40,034 nt of DNA from positions 1 through 40,034 of the forward strand of contig NZ_JAMOLN010000079.1 in NCBI RefSeq assembly GCF_024448165.1, written 5' to 3'. The notes beneath the pieces were generated by a model that was not told where the DNA came from, ran no database searches, and saw nothing but the letters and a program-made list of their open reading frames with translations. Source of the stretch: Streptomyces longispororuber. GTDB taxonomy: Bacteria > Actinomycetota > Actinomycetes > Streptomycetales > Streptomycetaceae. Below are positions 6,601 to 15,704 of this stretch, in pieces. Both the position numbers and the translations under genes were made by a program. Within the stretch, counting starts at the first letter, position 1, and each line of letters opens with the position of its first letter.

Positions 6601-9600
6601 CGCCCTGCGACGGCGGCAGCGAGGTCTTCGCCACCCGGCCGACGGCATCGTAGGTGGTCTCCGTGTACACGTCCGCCTTGTTGTAGCGCGCGTCGCTCGG
6701 GTCGTAAGGCTGATACTGGCGCTTGGGGCGGTTGAGTTCGTCGTAGGTGGTGCGGGACGCGAAGTCGTCCGCGTTCGACGTCGCGGTACCGCGGGGCGTG
6801 ATGACCTTGGTGGTGTTGCCGACCTGGTCGTACTCGAACGTGGAGGTCCGGTAGGTGGTGCCGTCGTAGGGCACCTTGACCTCGGACTGCATACCCCGCT
6901 CGTCGTAGGTGACGGTCGAGGTGTTGTTCTCCTGGTCCGTGGAGGAGGTGACGAGACCGTCGCGGTCGTAGGACTGCTTGGTGAACTGACCCGCCGCGTC
7001 CGTGACCTGGATGACTCGGTGGTCGAGGTCGTAATCGGTTCTGGACGTGAAGTCCGTGGTGTCCGGTGACGCGTTCTTGGTCGGAGCGATGACCTTAGTG
7101 ACGTTGCCGACCGTGTCGTACTCGTAGGAGATCCTGCCCTGGTCGGCGTTGACCACGGAGCTGAGCTGATACAGCTCGTTGTAGTTGTTCGTCGTGACGT
7201 AGTCGGTGGCGTCGGAGGTGGTCACGACGCCCTTGGGCTCCGTCGTGCTCCGCAGGTTGCCGACCTTGTCGTAGGTGTACGTCGACGTGCGGGCAGCTGT
7301 TGTGTTGTTGTTCGTCGGCGCGGTTGCCGACGTGACCTGGTCCGCGTCGTCGTACACCGCCGTCGACACAGCTCCGTTCGGCGCCGTCGACCTGGTGACG
7401 TTGTCATTGGCGTCGTACTCCGGCGCCGGTGTCGTGACCAGTACGCCTGCGGCCTGGTCCTTGGGCGCGGTGCTGACCAGCGCCCGGCCAAAGGCGTCGT
7501 AGGTCTGCGTGACCTTCTTGCCCAGCGCGTCGACGACCTCGGTGACCTGGCCGCGCTCGTCGTAGACAAACGTCGTCGACTTGTTCAGCGCATCGGTCAT
7601 CGTCCGCGGAAAGCCCGTCGGCCCGAAGTCGCTGTTCGTGCCGGCGTGCCCGTTGGCATCCGTCACCTTGGTCAGCTGGCCGTACGCGTCGTACTCGTAC
7701 GACGTCGTGTAGTCCCCGGCCGTCGTCGTGGCGACGCCCTTCGGGTCCGTAACCGTCTTCAGGTTGCCGTACGCGTCGTACCCGAACTGCCACGTGCGGC
7801 CTTCCGGAGACGTCTTCGTGAACAGGTCGGCCGCAAAGCCATCGAGGCGCGTCTGGTACGTGTACCGCTGCGAGTCTGTCGGGAACGAGCCCACGGCGCA
7901 GGCAGACTGATCCGGAACGCCGCTCTTGTTGTGCTCGGCGTCGCGCGACCACAGCGGGTAGCCCGTCTTCTGGTCGTAGCAGTACGCGGTCTTGGCGCCG
8001 TTCGCCTCCTCGACGTAGGTGACATTGTTGTCGGCGTCCCAACTCAGCTTCGAGGTCTGGGACTTCGCGTTCGTCGTCTGCGCCGGACGCCCGAAGTCGT
8101 CCGTCACGTACTTCGTGGTGCGCGACTCCGCATCCGTCACCGTCGCATCGACGAACTTGGTGTTCGTGGCGTTCACCGCGTACGCGAAGCCCGTGGTGCC
8201 ACCGACGCGATCAGTGATCGTCTTCGTCCACCAGTGGTACTTCGGATCGTCGCCGAGCGACGGAGCGTGGTACGCCACCGAGGTCGAGTTGCCACGCGGG
8301 TCGGTGGCCTTGACCAGTTTGACGTTCTTGTTGCCCTGGGTGGCGTCATAGGTGAACTTGAAGGCTTTCGGCTGTTCAGAGCCGTCACCGTCGACGAACT
8401 GGCCGAGCAGACCCTTGTCGGTGTAGAAGAACGAGATCTTTCGGCCCGATATGTCCGTCATGGACTTCATGTGGTCGTAGATCTTGGAGTTGCTGAGCTT
8501 GGTACCGGTGACCTTTGCGCCCGTGTCGTCGATGTACTCGTACGACGCGTCGCCCTTCGCGTAGTAGTCGACCGTGAGCGACTTCCGGCCCGCCGGGTCG
8601 GTGATGTACGTGAGGAACTTGGTGGGCTTGTTGTTGGACTTGCGCTCCTCGTACGTGTACGTCTGCGTGTTGCCGTTCCTGTCGATCGCGGACGTCAGGT
8701 AGCCGTCGCAGCCGAAGAGGAAGCGGGTGCCGTCCGGGCGCGTGAACGTCCACGCGTCCGGCACCGGGTCCTTGTCGGGGGTGCAGTCCAGGCCCGACTT
8801 CATCGTGACCTTGTAGTGGACGCCCGCGGGAGCCTTCCAGCTGCCGTCCGCCTGCTTGGTGAAGACGTGGGTCGTGCCGTCACCGTCGGGCAGCCGGATC
8901 TCGGTCGTGTTCGCGCTCGGGTTCGGGTGGAAGTCCACCGGAGCGCCGAGCCGGATTGGCCCTGCCGCCTGCGCTGACCATCCCGCACCGGAGACGGCGT
9001 CCGAGGTGTCCAGCGAGTTGTACGAGACCCGCGCGAAGGTGGTCAGACCGCGGCCCGGATTGGTGAACGCGTCGTAGGACCAGACAGAGTTGCCGGAGGC
9101 CAGGTTCGTCATGACCGTCGAACCGGCACCCGTGTTCTTGCCCGTGTACGAGTAGAACTTCTCCAGGCCGAGTGTGTTGGAGGTCGGGTCCTCCACCGCC
9201 ACGTTCTGCTTCAGGGACGGGATGCCGCCGGTGCCCGCCGACAGCCAGGTGCTGTCGGAGACCTTCTGGATGTCCCAGCCGAGGACGTACTCGGTGCGGT
9301 GGCTGCCGGAGTCCGAGTTGATCGGCGTGTTGACCTTGGCCTGGACCGTCGTCGACTGGCCGGGCAGGAGGGCCGGGACCGCCGTCTTGATCTGGTTGCC
9401 GCCGGTCGTCATGTCCGTGCCGTCGGGCAGCTTCCAGGTGTAGGAGAGGACCCGCTCACCGGACGCCCACGCGGCGTTGGTGGTGTTGGTGACCGTGAAG
9501 TCCACGGTGTACGTGGAGTTGGGGGTCATCCGGGCGGGGGTCTGCGGCGCGTAGTACGTGTTCTCCGTCGTGGCGTCGACGTAGATGACGCGCAGCATCG

Positions 9601-12448
9601 GGCCGAGCTGCTGGTCCTCGCCCTCGGAGGAGAGGAAGAGGGTGCGCTCCTGCGGGCCCGTCGTCGTCTCGTCCTTGAGCTTGAGCAGGGCGCCCTTGTT
9701 GCTGGACGGGGTCTTCACCCAGCCCTGCGTCATGGAGGTGGCGTCCCACCAGTGGCGGCCGACCTCGGAGACCTGGGCGACGGTGTCGGAGACGGTCGCG
9801 CCGAAGTCACCGCCCGCCGCCGTCCAGGCCGTTGAGGACGTGGCGTTGTTCCAGGTGGCCGTCGTTTCGTCGAAGTCCTTGTTCAGGCCGTGGAGTTCGT
9901 AGATCGCGCCGTCGGTGTCGGTCGTGGTCTCCGCGCCCCACATGTAGAGCTTGGAGTCGAGGACCGTGGCCGTCGAAGGGATCGACGACGTCGGGAACTT
10001 CAGCGTGGTGCGCGTCTTGCCGTACGTGCCCGAGTTGTTGCCGACGCTCAGCCACTTCTGGCCCACGCCGAACGACTGGATCGCGTCCTGGTTGGTGGTG
10101 GGCTGCTGGGAGGAGAGCGTGGTGTCGGTGACACCGCCGGCCGTGCCCTGGACGATCTTCATGGTGCGGCCAGCCTTGGGGACGCCCACGACGCGGGTCG
10201 GCGAGCCGATGACGGACCCGTCCTTCGTCTTCACCGCGATCTGGTAGTAGTACGACCGGCCGATCTCGCTGGAGGAGGAGTCCGGGGTCGGCTTCGCGGT
10301 GGTGTCCGTGTAGGCGGTGGTCGCCTTGTCGATGGGGGCCACGAGGGTGGCGGCGCTCGGCGTGAACGTCTGCTGCGTGGAGCGGTGCAGCTGGTACTCG
10401 ACGATGTCGTTGGCCGTGTCGCCGGTCTTGTTCGAGTACGCCGACCAGGACAGCTCCGGGCCGGTGTCGTGCACGACGGTCGGGGAGTTGAGGGCCGCGC
10501 CGATCTTGCCGTAGGTGACGGTCAGGCGCGGGTAGCTGGCCTCCTCGCCGCCGTACGAGGTGCCGTCTCCGGCCTCGTAACGCGGGCCGCCGGTGAGCGT
10601 CGAGGCGACCGTGTCGTCCTTGGCCTGGAGCACGAAGCCGTTGTTGGTGGCCGTGCCGGAGACCCACTTCTGGACGGTGTCGGTCACCGCGAACTTGTGC
10701 CAGGCGTTGTACTCGCCGGTGTTCTTGACGATCTGCGCCGGGTTCACCAGACGGATCGAGTCGGCGATGTTCCGGGTCGTGGAGCTGCCCGTGTCACCCA
10801 GGACCACCTTGCCGGTGTTGCCGCGGCTGAAGTAGTACTGCGTGCTGCTCAGGGCCTTCCACGCGGCGGCCGTACCGGTCTGGTTGACCGTCGCCGTCGC
10901 GGTGCCGTCCCGGTGCGTGATCGTGTACGGGGCCGCGGTCGCCGCGTCGGTCGCGGGCGGGTAGTGCGCCTCGATCCGATACGAGGCGGTCTCCGGGATC
11001 ACCGGCTGGTAGGTGTACGTCTCGCCGGTCGCGGTGTTCTTGTTGTAGGCGAAGTCGTCGTTGGTGGCGGCGCCGCCGGTCGTCGTGGCCTTGGGCCACT
11101 CGCCGACCGCGGCCGTGCCCGCGTCACCGTCGTCGATCTGGTACGTCGTCCCCGACAGCTCGCCCGACAGGGTTGAGGTGTTGGACCACGTCGCCGTCGA
11201 CTCGTCCCAGGCACCGGTCGCCCGGTGGACCTCCATGGTGACGTCGTTGGCGTTGGTGGTGTGCGTCTGGTCGTAGTACATCTCCAGACGCGCCGTGTCG
11301 ATCTTCGTGCCCGACGGGATCTCGTTCAGCGGGAACTTGATCAGCGAGCGGGCGATACCCGTGTCGGTCTTGCCCGCCGACAGCTTCCAGGTGTTGTTGA
11401 AGTTCGCCGTCGGCTGGTCGGACAGCACCATCGTGTCCTGCGACTGGGCCGCGGACGGGGTGATCGTGATCGTCGGGTCGATCGTCACCGGGTACCGGCG
11501 CTTCGACGACGCCAGCCACTTCGCGTCCGGCGTGACGACGATCTTCCACTGCTCGCCGTCACGGACCAGCTTCTGCTGCACCTTCGGGCTGTAGGCGAGC
11601 CCGTACGGCGAGTCCGCGTCCTTGCGGGTGTCCGTCATGTACGCGGCCGGGATCGTCATGACCGGCGTGTTCGGCAGCTCGCCGTACAGCGCGATCGAGC
11701 CGTCCTTGCGCGCCTTCGGGGTGAGACCGCCGGCGGTGTTCAGCGTGAAGGTGTAGGAGACCGGGCCCGTGGGGGCCTTCGCCAGGACGATGTTCTCCTT
11801 CACCCGGCCGGGACCGACCTCGTACTGCAGGTCGGCGCCGCCCGCGGCCACGTCCTTGTACGTGACCGTGGAGCCCTTGGCCGCCGGGGCGAGGGACGTG
11901 GCGTCCACGCCGTCGAGGCCCAGGGTGACGGCCGGACCATCCGTGCCCGCCTGGAAGCGGAGCACCTTGTCCGGCTCGCTGCCGAACCAACTCCGGCCGG
12001 AGTTGCTGGTGTTGGCGAAGTCGAATCCCTTGGCGTCCGTCGCCTCGACGCCCGTGTCGATCGACTTCCAGCTCTTCTTCCTGCCCTTGCCGGTCCCGTA
12101 AGCCGTCGGTATCGCCGACACCTCGGCCTGGATCCGTCCGTCGGACAGCTCCCAGAACCGCGCGTGCTCGGTGCGGCGCGCGGTCAGCTCGCGCACCCGC
12201 TTCGCCGGGGCCTTCTTCTTGGCCTTCGGCAGCTTCTCGCGGCTGGGGATCGCCAACTTGCCACCGGTGGGCGGCTGTTCGCTGTCCTCGTCGTCGTCGG
12301 AGAACCAGCCCTTGACGGTGTCGACGACCCCCTTGTCGTCGTCTCCGCCGCCGGACGGCGGCGCGGCGTACGCCAGCTGTGGCACCGCCGTACTCACCAC
12401 CGCTGAGACGACCAGGCAGGAGATAAATCTCCCGTATCGGACTTTCAC
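3683..12448 (-). CDS. Giant secreted RHS/YD-repeat toxin with DNRLRE and golvesin-like domains and PD-(D/E)XK-like nuclease tip
   Basis: This encodes 2,921 aa. GTG at 12448 is preferred over 12475 because GAAGGA lies 9 nt upstream and it yields a clean signal peptide (KVRYGRFISCLVVSAV ... PQLAYA|APP). Visible order: acidic linker (about 30-60); DNRLRE region (about 335-450, TMVLSDQPTANFNN); golvesin-C-like domain (about 470-590); Fn3-like stretch; second DNRLRE (about 775-940); many YD repeats from about 1250; a second golvesin-like domain inserted among the repeats (about 2010-2160); more repeats; RHS core near 2573-2645 (YNAKRWDAQSGTYDMGFRDY ... GNRYAFGGGNP). The variable tip follows, with ILEIEAQA, GTPDILGYD and YYVWEVKSAG spaced like an E / PD / ExK nuclease centre near 2745-2770. 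The last 40 residues are hydrophobic (PMLIPIVVLVVGGGIALA). RHS shells are known to encapsulate and release the C-terminal toxin. Nuclease activity is inferred. Confidence 0.93.
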   Translation of the reverse strand: MKVRYGRFISCLVVSAVVSTAVPQLAYAAPPSGGGDDDKGVVDTVKGWFSDDDEDSEQPPTGGKLAIPSREKLPKAKKKAPAKRVRELTARRTEHARFWELSDGRIQAEVSAIPTAYGTGKGRKKSWKSIDTGVEATDAKGFDFANTSNSGRSWFGSEPDKVLRFQAGTDGPAVTLGLDGVDATSLAPAAKGSTVTYKDVAAGGADLQYEVGPGRVKENIVLAKAPTGPVSYTFTLNTAGGLTPKARKDGSIALYGELPNTPVMTIPAAYMTDTRKDADSPYGLAYSPKVQQKLVRDGEQWKIVVTPDAKWLASSKRRYPVTIDPTITITPSAAQSQDTMVLSDQPTANFNNTWKLSAGKTDTGIARSLIKFPLNEIPSGTKIDTARLEMYYDQTHTTNANDVTMEVHRATGAWDESTATWSNTSTLSGELSGTTYQIDDGDAGTAAVGEWPKATTTGGAATNDDFAYNKNTATGETYTYQPVIPETASYRIEAHYPPATDAATAAPYTITHRDGTATATVNQTGTAAAWKALSSTQYYFSRGNTGKVVLGDTGSSTTRNIADSIRLVNPAQIVKNTGEYNAWHKFAVTDTVQKWVSGTATNNGFVLQAKDDTVASTLTGGPRYEAGDGTSYGGEEASYPRLTVTYGKIGAALNSPTVVHDTGPELSWSAYSNKTGDTANDIVEYQLHRSTQQTFTPSAATLVAPIDKATTAYTDTTAKPTPDSSSSEIGRSYYYQIAVKTKDGSVIGSPTRVVGVPKAGRTMKIVQGTAGGVTDTTLSSQQPTTNQDAIQSFGVGQKWLSVGNNSGTYGKTRTTLKFPTSSIPSTATVLDSKLYMWGAETTTDTDGAIYELHGLNKDFDETTATWNNATSSTAWTAAGGDFGATVSDTVAQVSEVGRHWWDATSMTQGWVKTPSSNKGALLKLKDETTTGPQERTLFLSSEGEDQQLGPMLRVIYVDATTENTYYAPQTPARMTPNSTYTVDFTVTNTTNAAWASGERVLSYTWKLPDGTDMTTGGNQIKTAVPALLPGQSTTVQAKVNTPINSDSGSHRTEYVLGWDIQKVSDSTWLSAGTGGIPSLKQNVAVEDPTSNTLGLEKFYSYTGKNTGAGSTVMTNLASGNSVWSYDAFTNPGRGLTTFARVSYNSLDTSDAVSGAGWSAQAAGPIRLGAPVDFHPNPSANTTEIRLPDGDGTTHVFTKQADGSWKAPAGVHYKVTMKSGLDCTPDKDPVPDAWTFTRPDGTRFLFGCDGYLTSAIDRNGNTQTYTYEERKSNNKPTKFLTYITDPAGRKSLTVDYYAKGDASYEYIDDTGAKVTGTKLSNSKIYDHMKSMTDISGRKISFFYTDKGLLGQFVDGDGSEQPKAFKFTYDATQGNKNVKLVKATDPRGNSTSVAYHAPSLGDDPKYHWWTKTITDRVGGTTGFAYAVNATNTKFVDATVTDAESRTTKYVTDDFGRPAQTTNAKSQTSKLSWDADNNVTYVEEANGAKTAYCYDQKTGYPLWSRDAEHNKSGVPDQSACAVGSFPTDSQRYTYQTRLDGFAADLFTKTSPEGRTWQFGYDAYGNLKTVTDPKGVATTTAGDYTTSYEYDAYGQLTKVTDANGHAGTNSDFGPTGFPRTMTDALNKSTTFVYDERGQVTEVVDALGKKVTQTYDAFGRALVSTAPKDQAAGVLVTTPAPEYDANDNVTRSTAPNGAVSTAVYDDADQVTSATAPTNNNTTAARTSTYTYDKVGNLRSTTEPKGVVTTSDATDYVTTNNYNELYQLSSVVNADQGRISYEYDTVGNVTKVIAPTKNASPDTTDFTSRTDYDLDHRVIQVTDAAGQFTKQSYDRDGLVTSSTDQENNTSTVTYDERGMQSEVKVPYDGTTYRTSTFEYDQVGNTTKVITPRGTATSNADDFASRTTYDELNRPKRQYQPYDPSDARYNKADVYTETTYDAVGRVAKTSLPPSQGETVRNDTVFEYFDNGWPKKSTDPWDIATTYEYDDLGKQTKRTLTSAGGSSDRTMTWSYYPDGSLKSKADAGVPVGKSVVLTDNSDTQNTSATGTWAKGDLTGQQGYDHRTHAAATGTDAYTWTLSVPADGTYTAYVKFPKVTGATTAATYTLTHGTIAEAAVTRDQNAGTGTWVSLGSYSLKQGEKTELKLDQSSAGIAVADAVKLVRDTTGVTDDEKRSFAYAYDVNGNLTSIDDTSSGAKVDAYTVSYTGLNQVQKVTEALAGQEKKATSYTYDANGQPETVTHPDQFSKYTYDLRELVKTVSIGKASTDASPKVSSYTYTDRGQTLQETKANDNTVDYGYFANGELKSSTERKGSGTLVSSHTYAYDANGNKAQDVAKKMNADNRASYLESTTDYSYDPVGRLAKSVKTGTGASTETYVHDDNANVVSQTVGGVSTTFDYDRNRLLSVTSSGSSPANYTYDPFGRQESVTSGGKVIERSVYDGFDHVVESQKADDTGALKSTTYTFDPLDRTASKTADGRTTDFDYLGLSSEVLDEKVAGQLTKSYQYSPWGQRLSQVKRNSDGTTEDGYYGYNSHTDVETVTDRNGDAKATYGYTAYGADDKSEFTGIDKPESTDPTKEAYNPYRYNAKRWDAQSGTYDMGFRDYSPGLNRFTTRDMYNGALADMGLGADPFTGNRYAFGGGNPTSFVELDGHRPADCNEPGATCRMNSAGGWDVGFAAAALPGKYGNKTSRHDQAQARAILEIEAQAASAGATDFQVLPPTKIAGANKECMYPRNGDRGKVRGNRGLAVPDCSYGTPDILGYDAKSDVYYVWEVKSAGDANKAVPEAQWYVNRLRSQGKKAVLGWMMGGPYDVGNGDKVMGPEEGAVIYGRQSNKKFQNIYNNSPMAVARKALQNNTPQPSAGPGPGAYPGTVYQPGVGTRPQSSSGGFDPMLIPIVVLVVGGGIALAPEEAAAATVVAGTSFILAA

Positions 12449-12761
12449 GTCCTGATGTCCTTCGTTTTTTGGCACGCCGAATAGACCGGACGGGCTTCTC
12501 CCGGCCGGCTGCGCACCTCCTCATAACGGCGCGATTTCTAATCACTTCAAAGGGACCCAGTCAACCGATCGGCGAAATCGGGCAGTCGGCTCCAGATATC
12601 CGCAAAGAGCGGCCCGGCAGAGCAAAACAGCAGGTCATTGCAGGCCGAACTGTCCTTTGCCGATCACGGAGAAGTCCTTTTTGTCCGCACAGTGGAAAGA
12701 GTGCACAACCATGCGATATAACCGCCCGGCTCCGCTGCCTACCGGAAAGCCGAATGCCGAC
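12449..12761. other. Divergent intergenic region, RHS gene and MmpS-like gene
   Basis: This stretch of about 310 bp is noticeably more AT-rich than its surroundings. It separates the minus-strand RHS gene from the plus-strand MmpS-like gene. It contains the RHS SD (GAAGGA, minus, about 12458-12463), the RHS promoter candidate and, on the plus strand, an alternative ATG for the next gene at 12711. The overlapping short ORFs have no recognisable product. Confidence 0.5.
12535..12564 (-). promoter_or_regulatory. Candidate sigma-70-type promoter of the RHS gene
   Basis: On the minus strand TTGACT (12564-12559) and TAGAAA (12540-12535) are separated by 18 bp, resembling -35 and -10 boxes. The transcript would start near 12528 and carry a leader of about 80 nt to the GTG at 12448. 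This is pattern evidence only. Confidence 0.45.
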
Positions 12762-13268
12762 ATGACCTCGACCGAGACAAAAGAACCGACGCCCGAACCG
12801 GCGGAATCGGAAGAAAAGGGCGGAGCCGCCGCGTCCACCCGCTCGGTCGACCGGCGCGGCATCGCGGCGGGCCTCGCCGTGTTCGCCGCCTGCGCGGGCC
12901 TGGTGGTCTACGGCGTCCTGAACACCGACGAGGAACCCGCGAAGCCTCCGGTGCCGACGGCCGCGGTGACGTACGAGGTGACCGGCAAGGGCTCGGCGGA
13001 CCTCACCTACCAGGCGCGCAGCGAGATGGGCACGGGCGTGGTGGTCCACGACGCCGCGCTGCCCTGGAAGAAGACCGTGCGCGTCCCGCTGGGCGAGGCG
13101 CCCACCATCACCGTCGCGCTCGACGGCAAGGGCGGCGAGGCCCGGTGCCAACTGGCCGTCCGCGGCAAGCACGTGCAGACCGCGACCGCGTTCGGCACCT
13201 ACGGCCGCGCCACCTGTCAGGGCGAACTGGCCGCGCCCGAGAACACCACCGAGGGGACCGCGCAGTGA
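12762..13268 (+). CDS. MmpS-like single-pass membrane protein
   Basis: This gene encodes 168 aa from ATG 12762 (MTSTETKEPTPEPAESEEKG). An acidic cytoplasmic N-terminus is followed by one membrane span (GIAAGLAVFAACAGLVVYGV, about residues 29-48). The extracytoplasmic domain has VTYEVTGKGSADLTYQA, the PWKKTVRV motif and two Cys (EARCQLAVRGK and YGRATCQGEL) that could form a disulfide. Tyr-x-x-x-G...Y and PW followed by a Cys pair is the pattern of MmpS transport-accessory proteins, which in mycobacteria assist MmpL exporters. No MmpL gene is adjacent, but an MMPL exporter lies about 22 kb away in the window. ATG 12711 is an alternative start; the 17 extra codons have poor third-position GC, so 12762 was chosen. 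The stop overlaps the next start (GTGA), so the two are probably co-translated. Confidence 0.75.
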   Translation: MTSTETKEPTPEPAESEEKGGAAASTRSVDRRGIAAGLAVFAACAGLVVYGVLNTDEEPAKPPVPTAAVTYEVTGKGSADLTYQARSEMGTGVVVHDAALPWKKTVRVPLGEAPTITVALDGKGGEARCQLAVRGKHVQTATAFGTYGRATCQGELAAPENTTEGTAQ

Positions 13269-15592
13269 TCCACCCGCCGCATCCGGTACGCCGGGCCGCC
13301 ACCCGCACCGCACTGGCCGCCGCCGTCGTGCTGAGCTGCGTCGCCCTGTCGGGACAGCAGAATCCGCGACTCGCCGGAACCACAACTCCCCTACGCACAG
13401 GCGTTGTTCACACGGTGCCCGTGCCCGGGTCCGATCCGGCGCGGCGCGTCCTCGCCTCCCGCGTCACCGCGCCCTTCCGGATGGTCGGCGTCACCTGGTC
13501 CGACCCGCAGGCCACGCTCGACGGCACGGTGCGGGTCCGTACCCGTGACGCCGCCACCCGGCAGTGGTCGCCCTGGCGCACCCTCGAACTCGACGTCCAC
13601 GCACCGGAGTCAGGCCCCGACCGCGCGGCCGACGGAGTGCGCGGCGGCACCCAGCCGCTGTGGGTCGGGCCGTCCGACGGCGTCCAGGTCGAGGTCAGCG
13701 GCACACGGCTGCCCGCCGGGCTCCGTACCGAACTGGTCGACCCCGACGGCGGGGCGCCGACGCGCGGCACGCGGACCGAGCCGGCCGCGTCCGTCGCCGG
13801 ACAGCCGTCCATCACCACCCGCGCCGGGTGGGGAGCCGACGAGTCCCTGGTCGCGGACCCGCCGACGTACACCACCGACACGAAGGCCGTGTTCGTGCAC
13901 CACACGGCCGGCACGAACGACTACACGTGCGCCGAGTCCGCCTCGGTGATCCGCGGCATCCTGACGTACCACGTGAAGTCGAACGGCTGGAACGACATCG
14001 GCTACAACTTCCTCGTCGACAAGTGCGGCACGGTCTTCGAAGGCCGGGCGGGCGGCGTCGACAAGCCGGTCTACGGCGCGCACACCTACGGCTTCAATAC
14101 CGACACCAGCGGCGTCGCCGTGCTCGGCGACTACAACACCGCCACCTCCACCGCGGCGGTGCGGGACGCGATCGCCGAACTGGCCGCCTGGAAGCTCGGG
14201 TTGTACGGCATCAACCCGTCCGGCTCGCTCGTGATGGCGGCGGGCGCCGACAACGGCAAGTACACGCAGGGCCAGTTGGTGACGATGAACCGGATCTCCG
14301 GGCACCGCGACGGCTATCCGACCGAGTGCCCCGGCACCAATCTGTACGGCGACCTGCCCGCCCTGCGCACGGCTGCCGCCGCCCTCAACTCCCGCTCCGT
14401 GCACGGCGACACGAACGGGGACGGGCGCGCGGACCTGGCCGCGGGCATCGCCGGAGCCACCGCGAACGCCCACCCGGGAGCCGGCCAGGTGACCGTCCTG
14501 CCGGGCGCCCGCACCGCCCCGTACGCGGCGAACAAGGCCGTCCTCACCCAGGAGAGCGAGGGCGTGCCCGGCGGCTCCGAGGACGGCGACGGCTTCGGAT
14601 CCGCCACCGCCTACGGCGACTTCGACCACGACGGGTACACCGACCTGGCCGTCGCCTCGCCCGCCGAGGAGGTCACCGCGGGCGCGAGCGACGAAGGCGG
14701 GGTCAGCCTCCTGCGGGGCTCGGCGAACGGCCTCACAGGACAGGCCGGGATGATCAACGAGCCGACGGCCGTCCGGACGAGCGGCGCCCGCTTCGGGTCC
14801 GCGCTCGCCACCGGCGACTTCGACGGGGACGGCGGCGACGACCTCCTCGCCGTGTCGCCGGGCTCCGGCCGGGCGTGGACCGTGGACGGCACCGACCGCG
14901 CGTTCTCGGCGCCGCTCGCGCTCGCGGACGGGCCGGTCGAGGAACCCGCGCTGGCCACCGGCGACTTCGACCACGACGGATACACCGACGCGGCCCTGAC
15001 CTTCCGTACGGCGTCGGGGGCCCGGCCGCTGGTCGTGGCCCGCGGCTCCGCGTCAGGACTGCGCACCGGTGAGGCGGTCACGCTCGACGGTCAGGGCGGG
15101 CAGGCGCTCGCCGCCGGTGACGTCGACGGGGACGGCCGCGCCGATCTCGTCGTCGGGCGGTCCGACCCCGGGGACGGCGGACGGCTCACCGTGTTCGGCG
15201 GTACGGCGGACGGGCTCGCCACCACCGGCACCGAGGTCGGCGTGCCGGCCGCAGCCGGGGCCGGTCTCGGGTCGGCGCTCGCCGTCGGCGACACGGACGA
15301 CGACGGGTACGCCGACATGCTGGCCGGCGCCCCGGGTGCCGGCCACGGCTACCTGCTGCGCGGCGCGGCCGCGGGGCTCGGCACGGAGCCCGCCGCCACC
15401 TACGGCGACGGGGACCCGGCCGACCGGTCCGGCGCGGCCGTCGCGCTCGCCGACCACGACGGGGACGGCACGGCGGACGCCGCCCTCGGCGCCCCGGGCA
15501 GCGAGTCCGTCGTCGCCGACGGCACCACGTACGGCCCGGCCGCGTTGGGCACGGCGACCGGCGCCGGCGCGGGAGCGGAGATCACCCAGTGA
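13265..15592 (+). CDS. Secreted PGRP-type N-acetylmuramoyl-L-alanine amidase with FG-GAP repeats
   Basis: This encodes 775 aa from GTG 13265, which overlaps the upstream stop; GAGGGGAC is the SD. An N-terminal hydrophobic segment (ALAAAVVLSCVALSG) provides export. A domain of about 150 residues (FRMVGVTWSDPQATLDGTV ... RTRDAATRQWSPW) precedes the amidase/PGRP domain at about 190-370. The zinc site is complete: His212 in VFVHHTAG, the Tyr of IGYNFLVDKCG, His347 in ISGHRDGYP and Cys355 in TECPG. It should therefore cleave the lactyl-Ala bond of peptidoglycan rather than just bind it. The C-terminal 400 residues are Ca-binding-type FG-GAP/VCBS repeats (GDTNGDGRADLAAG, GDFDHDGYTDLAVAS, GDVDGDGRADLVVG), probably a beta-propeller. 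It is paralogous to the next gene, which suggests tandem duplication. Confidence 0.9.
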   Translation: MIHPPHPVRRAATRTALAAAVVLSCVALSGQQNPRLAGTTTPLRTGVVHTVPVPGSDPARRVLASRVTAPFRMVGVTWSDPQATLDGTVRVRTRDAATRQWSPWRTLELDVHAPESGPDRAADGVRGGTQPLWVGPSDGVQVEVSGTRLPAGLRTELVDPDGGAPTRGTRTEPAASVAGQPSITTRAGWGADESLVADPPTYTTDTKAVFVHHTAGTNDYTCAESASVIRGILTYHVKSNGWNDIGYNFLVDKCGTVFEGRAGGVDKPVYGAHTYGFNTDTSGVAVLGDYNTATSTAAVRDAIAELAAWKLGLYGINPSGSLVMAAGADNGKYTQGQLVTMNRISGHRDGYPTECPGTNLYGDLPALRTAAAALNSRSVHGDTNGDGRADLAAGIAGATANAHPGAGQVTVLPGARTAPYAANKAVLTQESEGVPGGSEDGDGFGSATAYGDFDHDGYTDLAVASPAEEVTAGASDEGGVSLLRGSANGLTGQAGMINEPTAVRTSGARFGSALATGDFDGDGGDDLLAVSPGSGRAWTVDGTDRAFSAPLALADGPVEEPALATGDFDHDGYTDAALTFRTASGARPLVVARGSASGLRTGEAVTLDGQGGQALAAGDVDGDGRADLVVGRSDPGDGGRLTVFGGTADGLATTGTEVGVPAAAGAGLGSALAVGDTDDDGYADMLAGAPGAGHGYLLRGAAAGLGTEPAATYGDGDPADRSGAAVALADHDGDGTADAALGAPGSESVVADGTTYGPAALGTATGAGAGAEITQ

Positions 15593-15655
15593 CGTACGAC
15601 ACATCTGTGCAACGTGTGACGTTCCTCGACGGTCTTTCGCTGAACAGAACATCTA

Positions 15656-15676
15656 CCCGCGGTTCACGCGGGGTTT
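15656..15676 (+). terminator. Short hairpin in the leader between the two amidase genes
   Basis: CCCGCG (15656-15661) and CGCGGG (15667-15672) flank a GTTCA loop and are followed by GTTT. It resembles a weak intrinsic terminator or attenuator, 63 nt past the first amidase stop and about 30 nt before the second start. Confidence 0.4.
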
Positions 15677-15704
15677 ATGTGGACTTCTTCAAGGGGTGGG
15701 GCAT

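Noticed and set aside
13564..15072. Long alternative frames on both strands over the amidase genes
   Set aside because: Low-complexity Arg/Gly-rich translations with no motif, fully inside a clear PGRP/FG-GAP gene.
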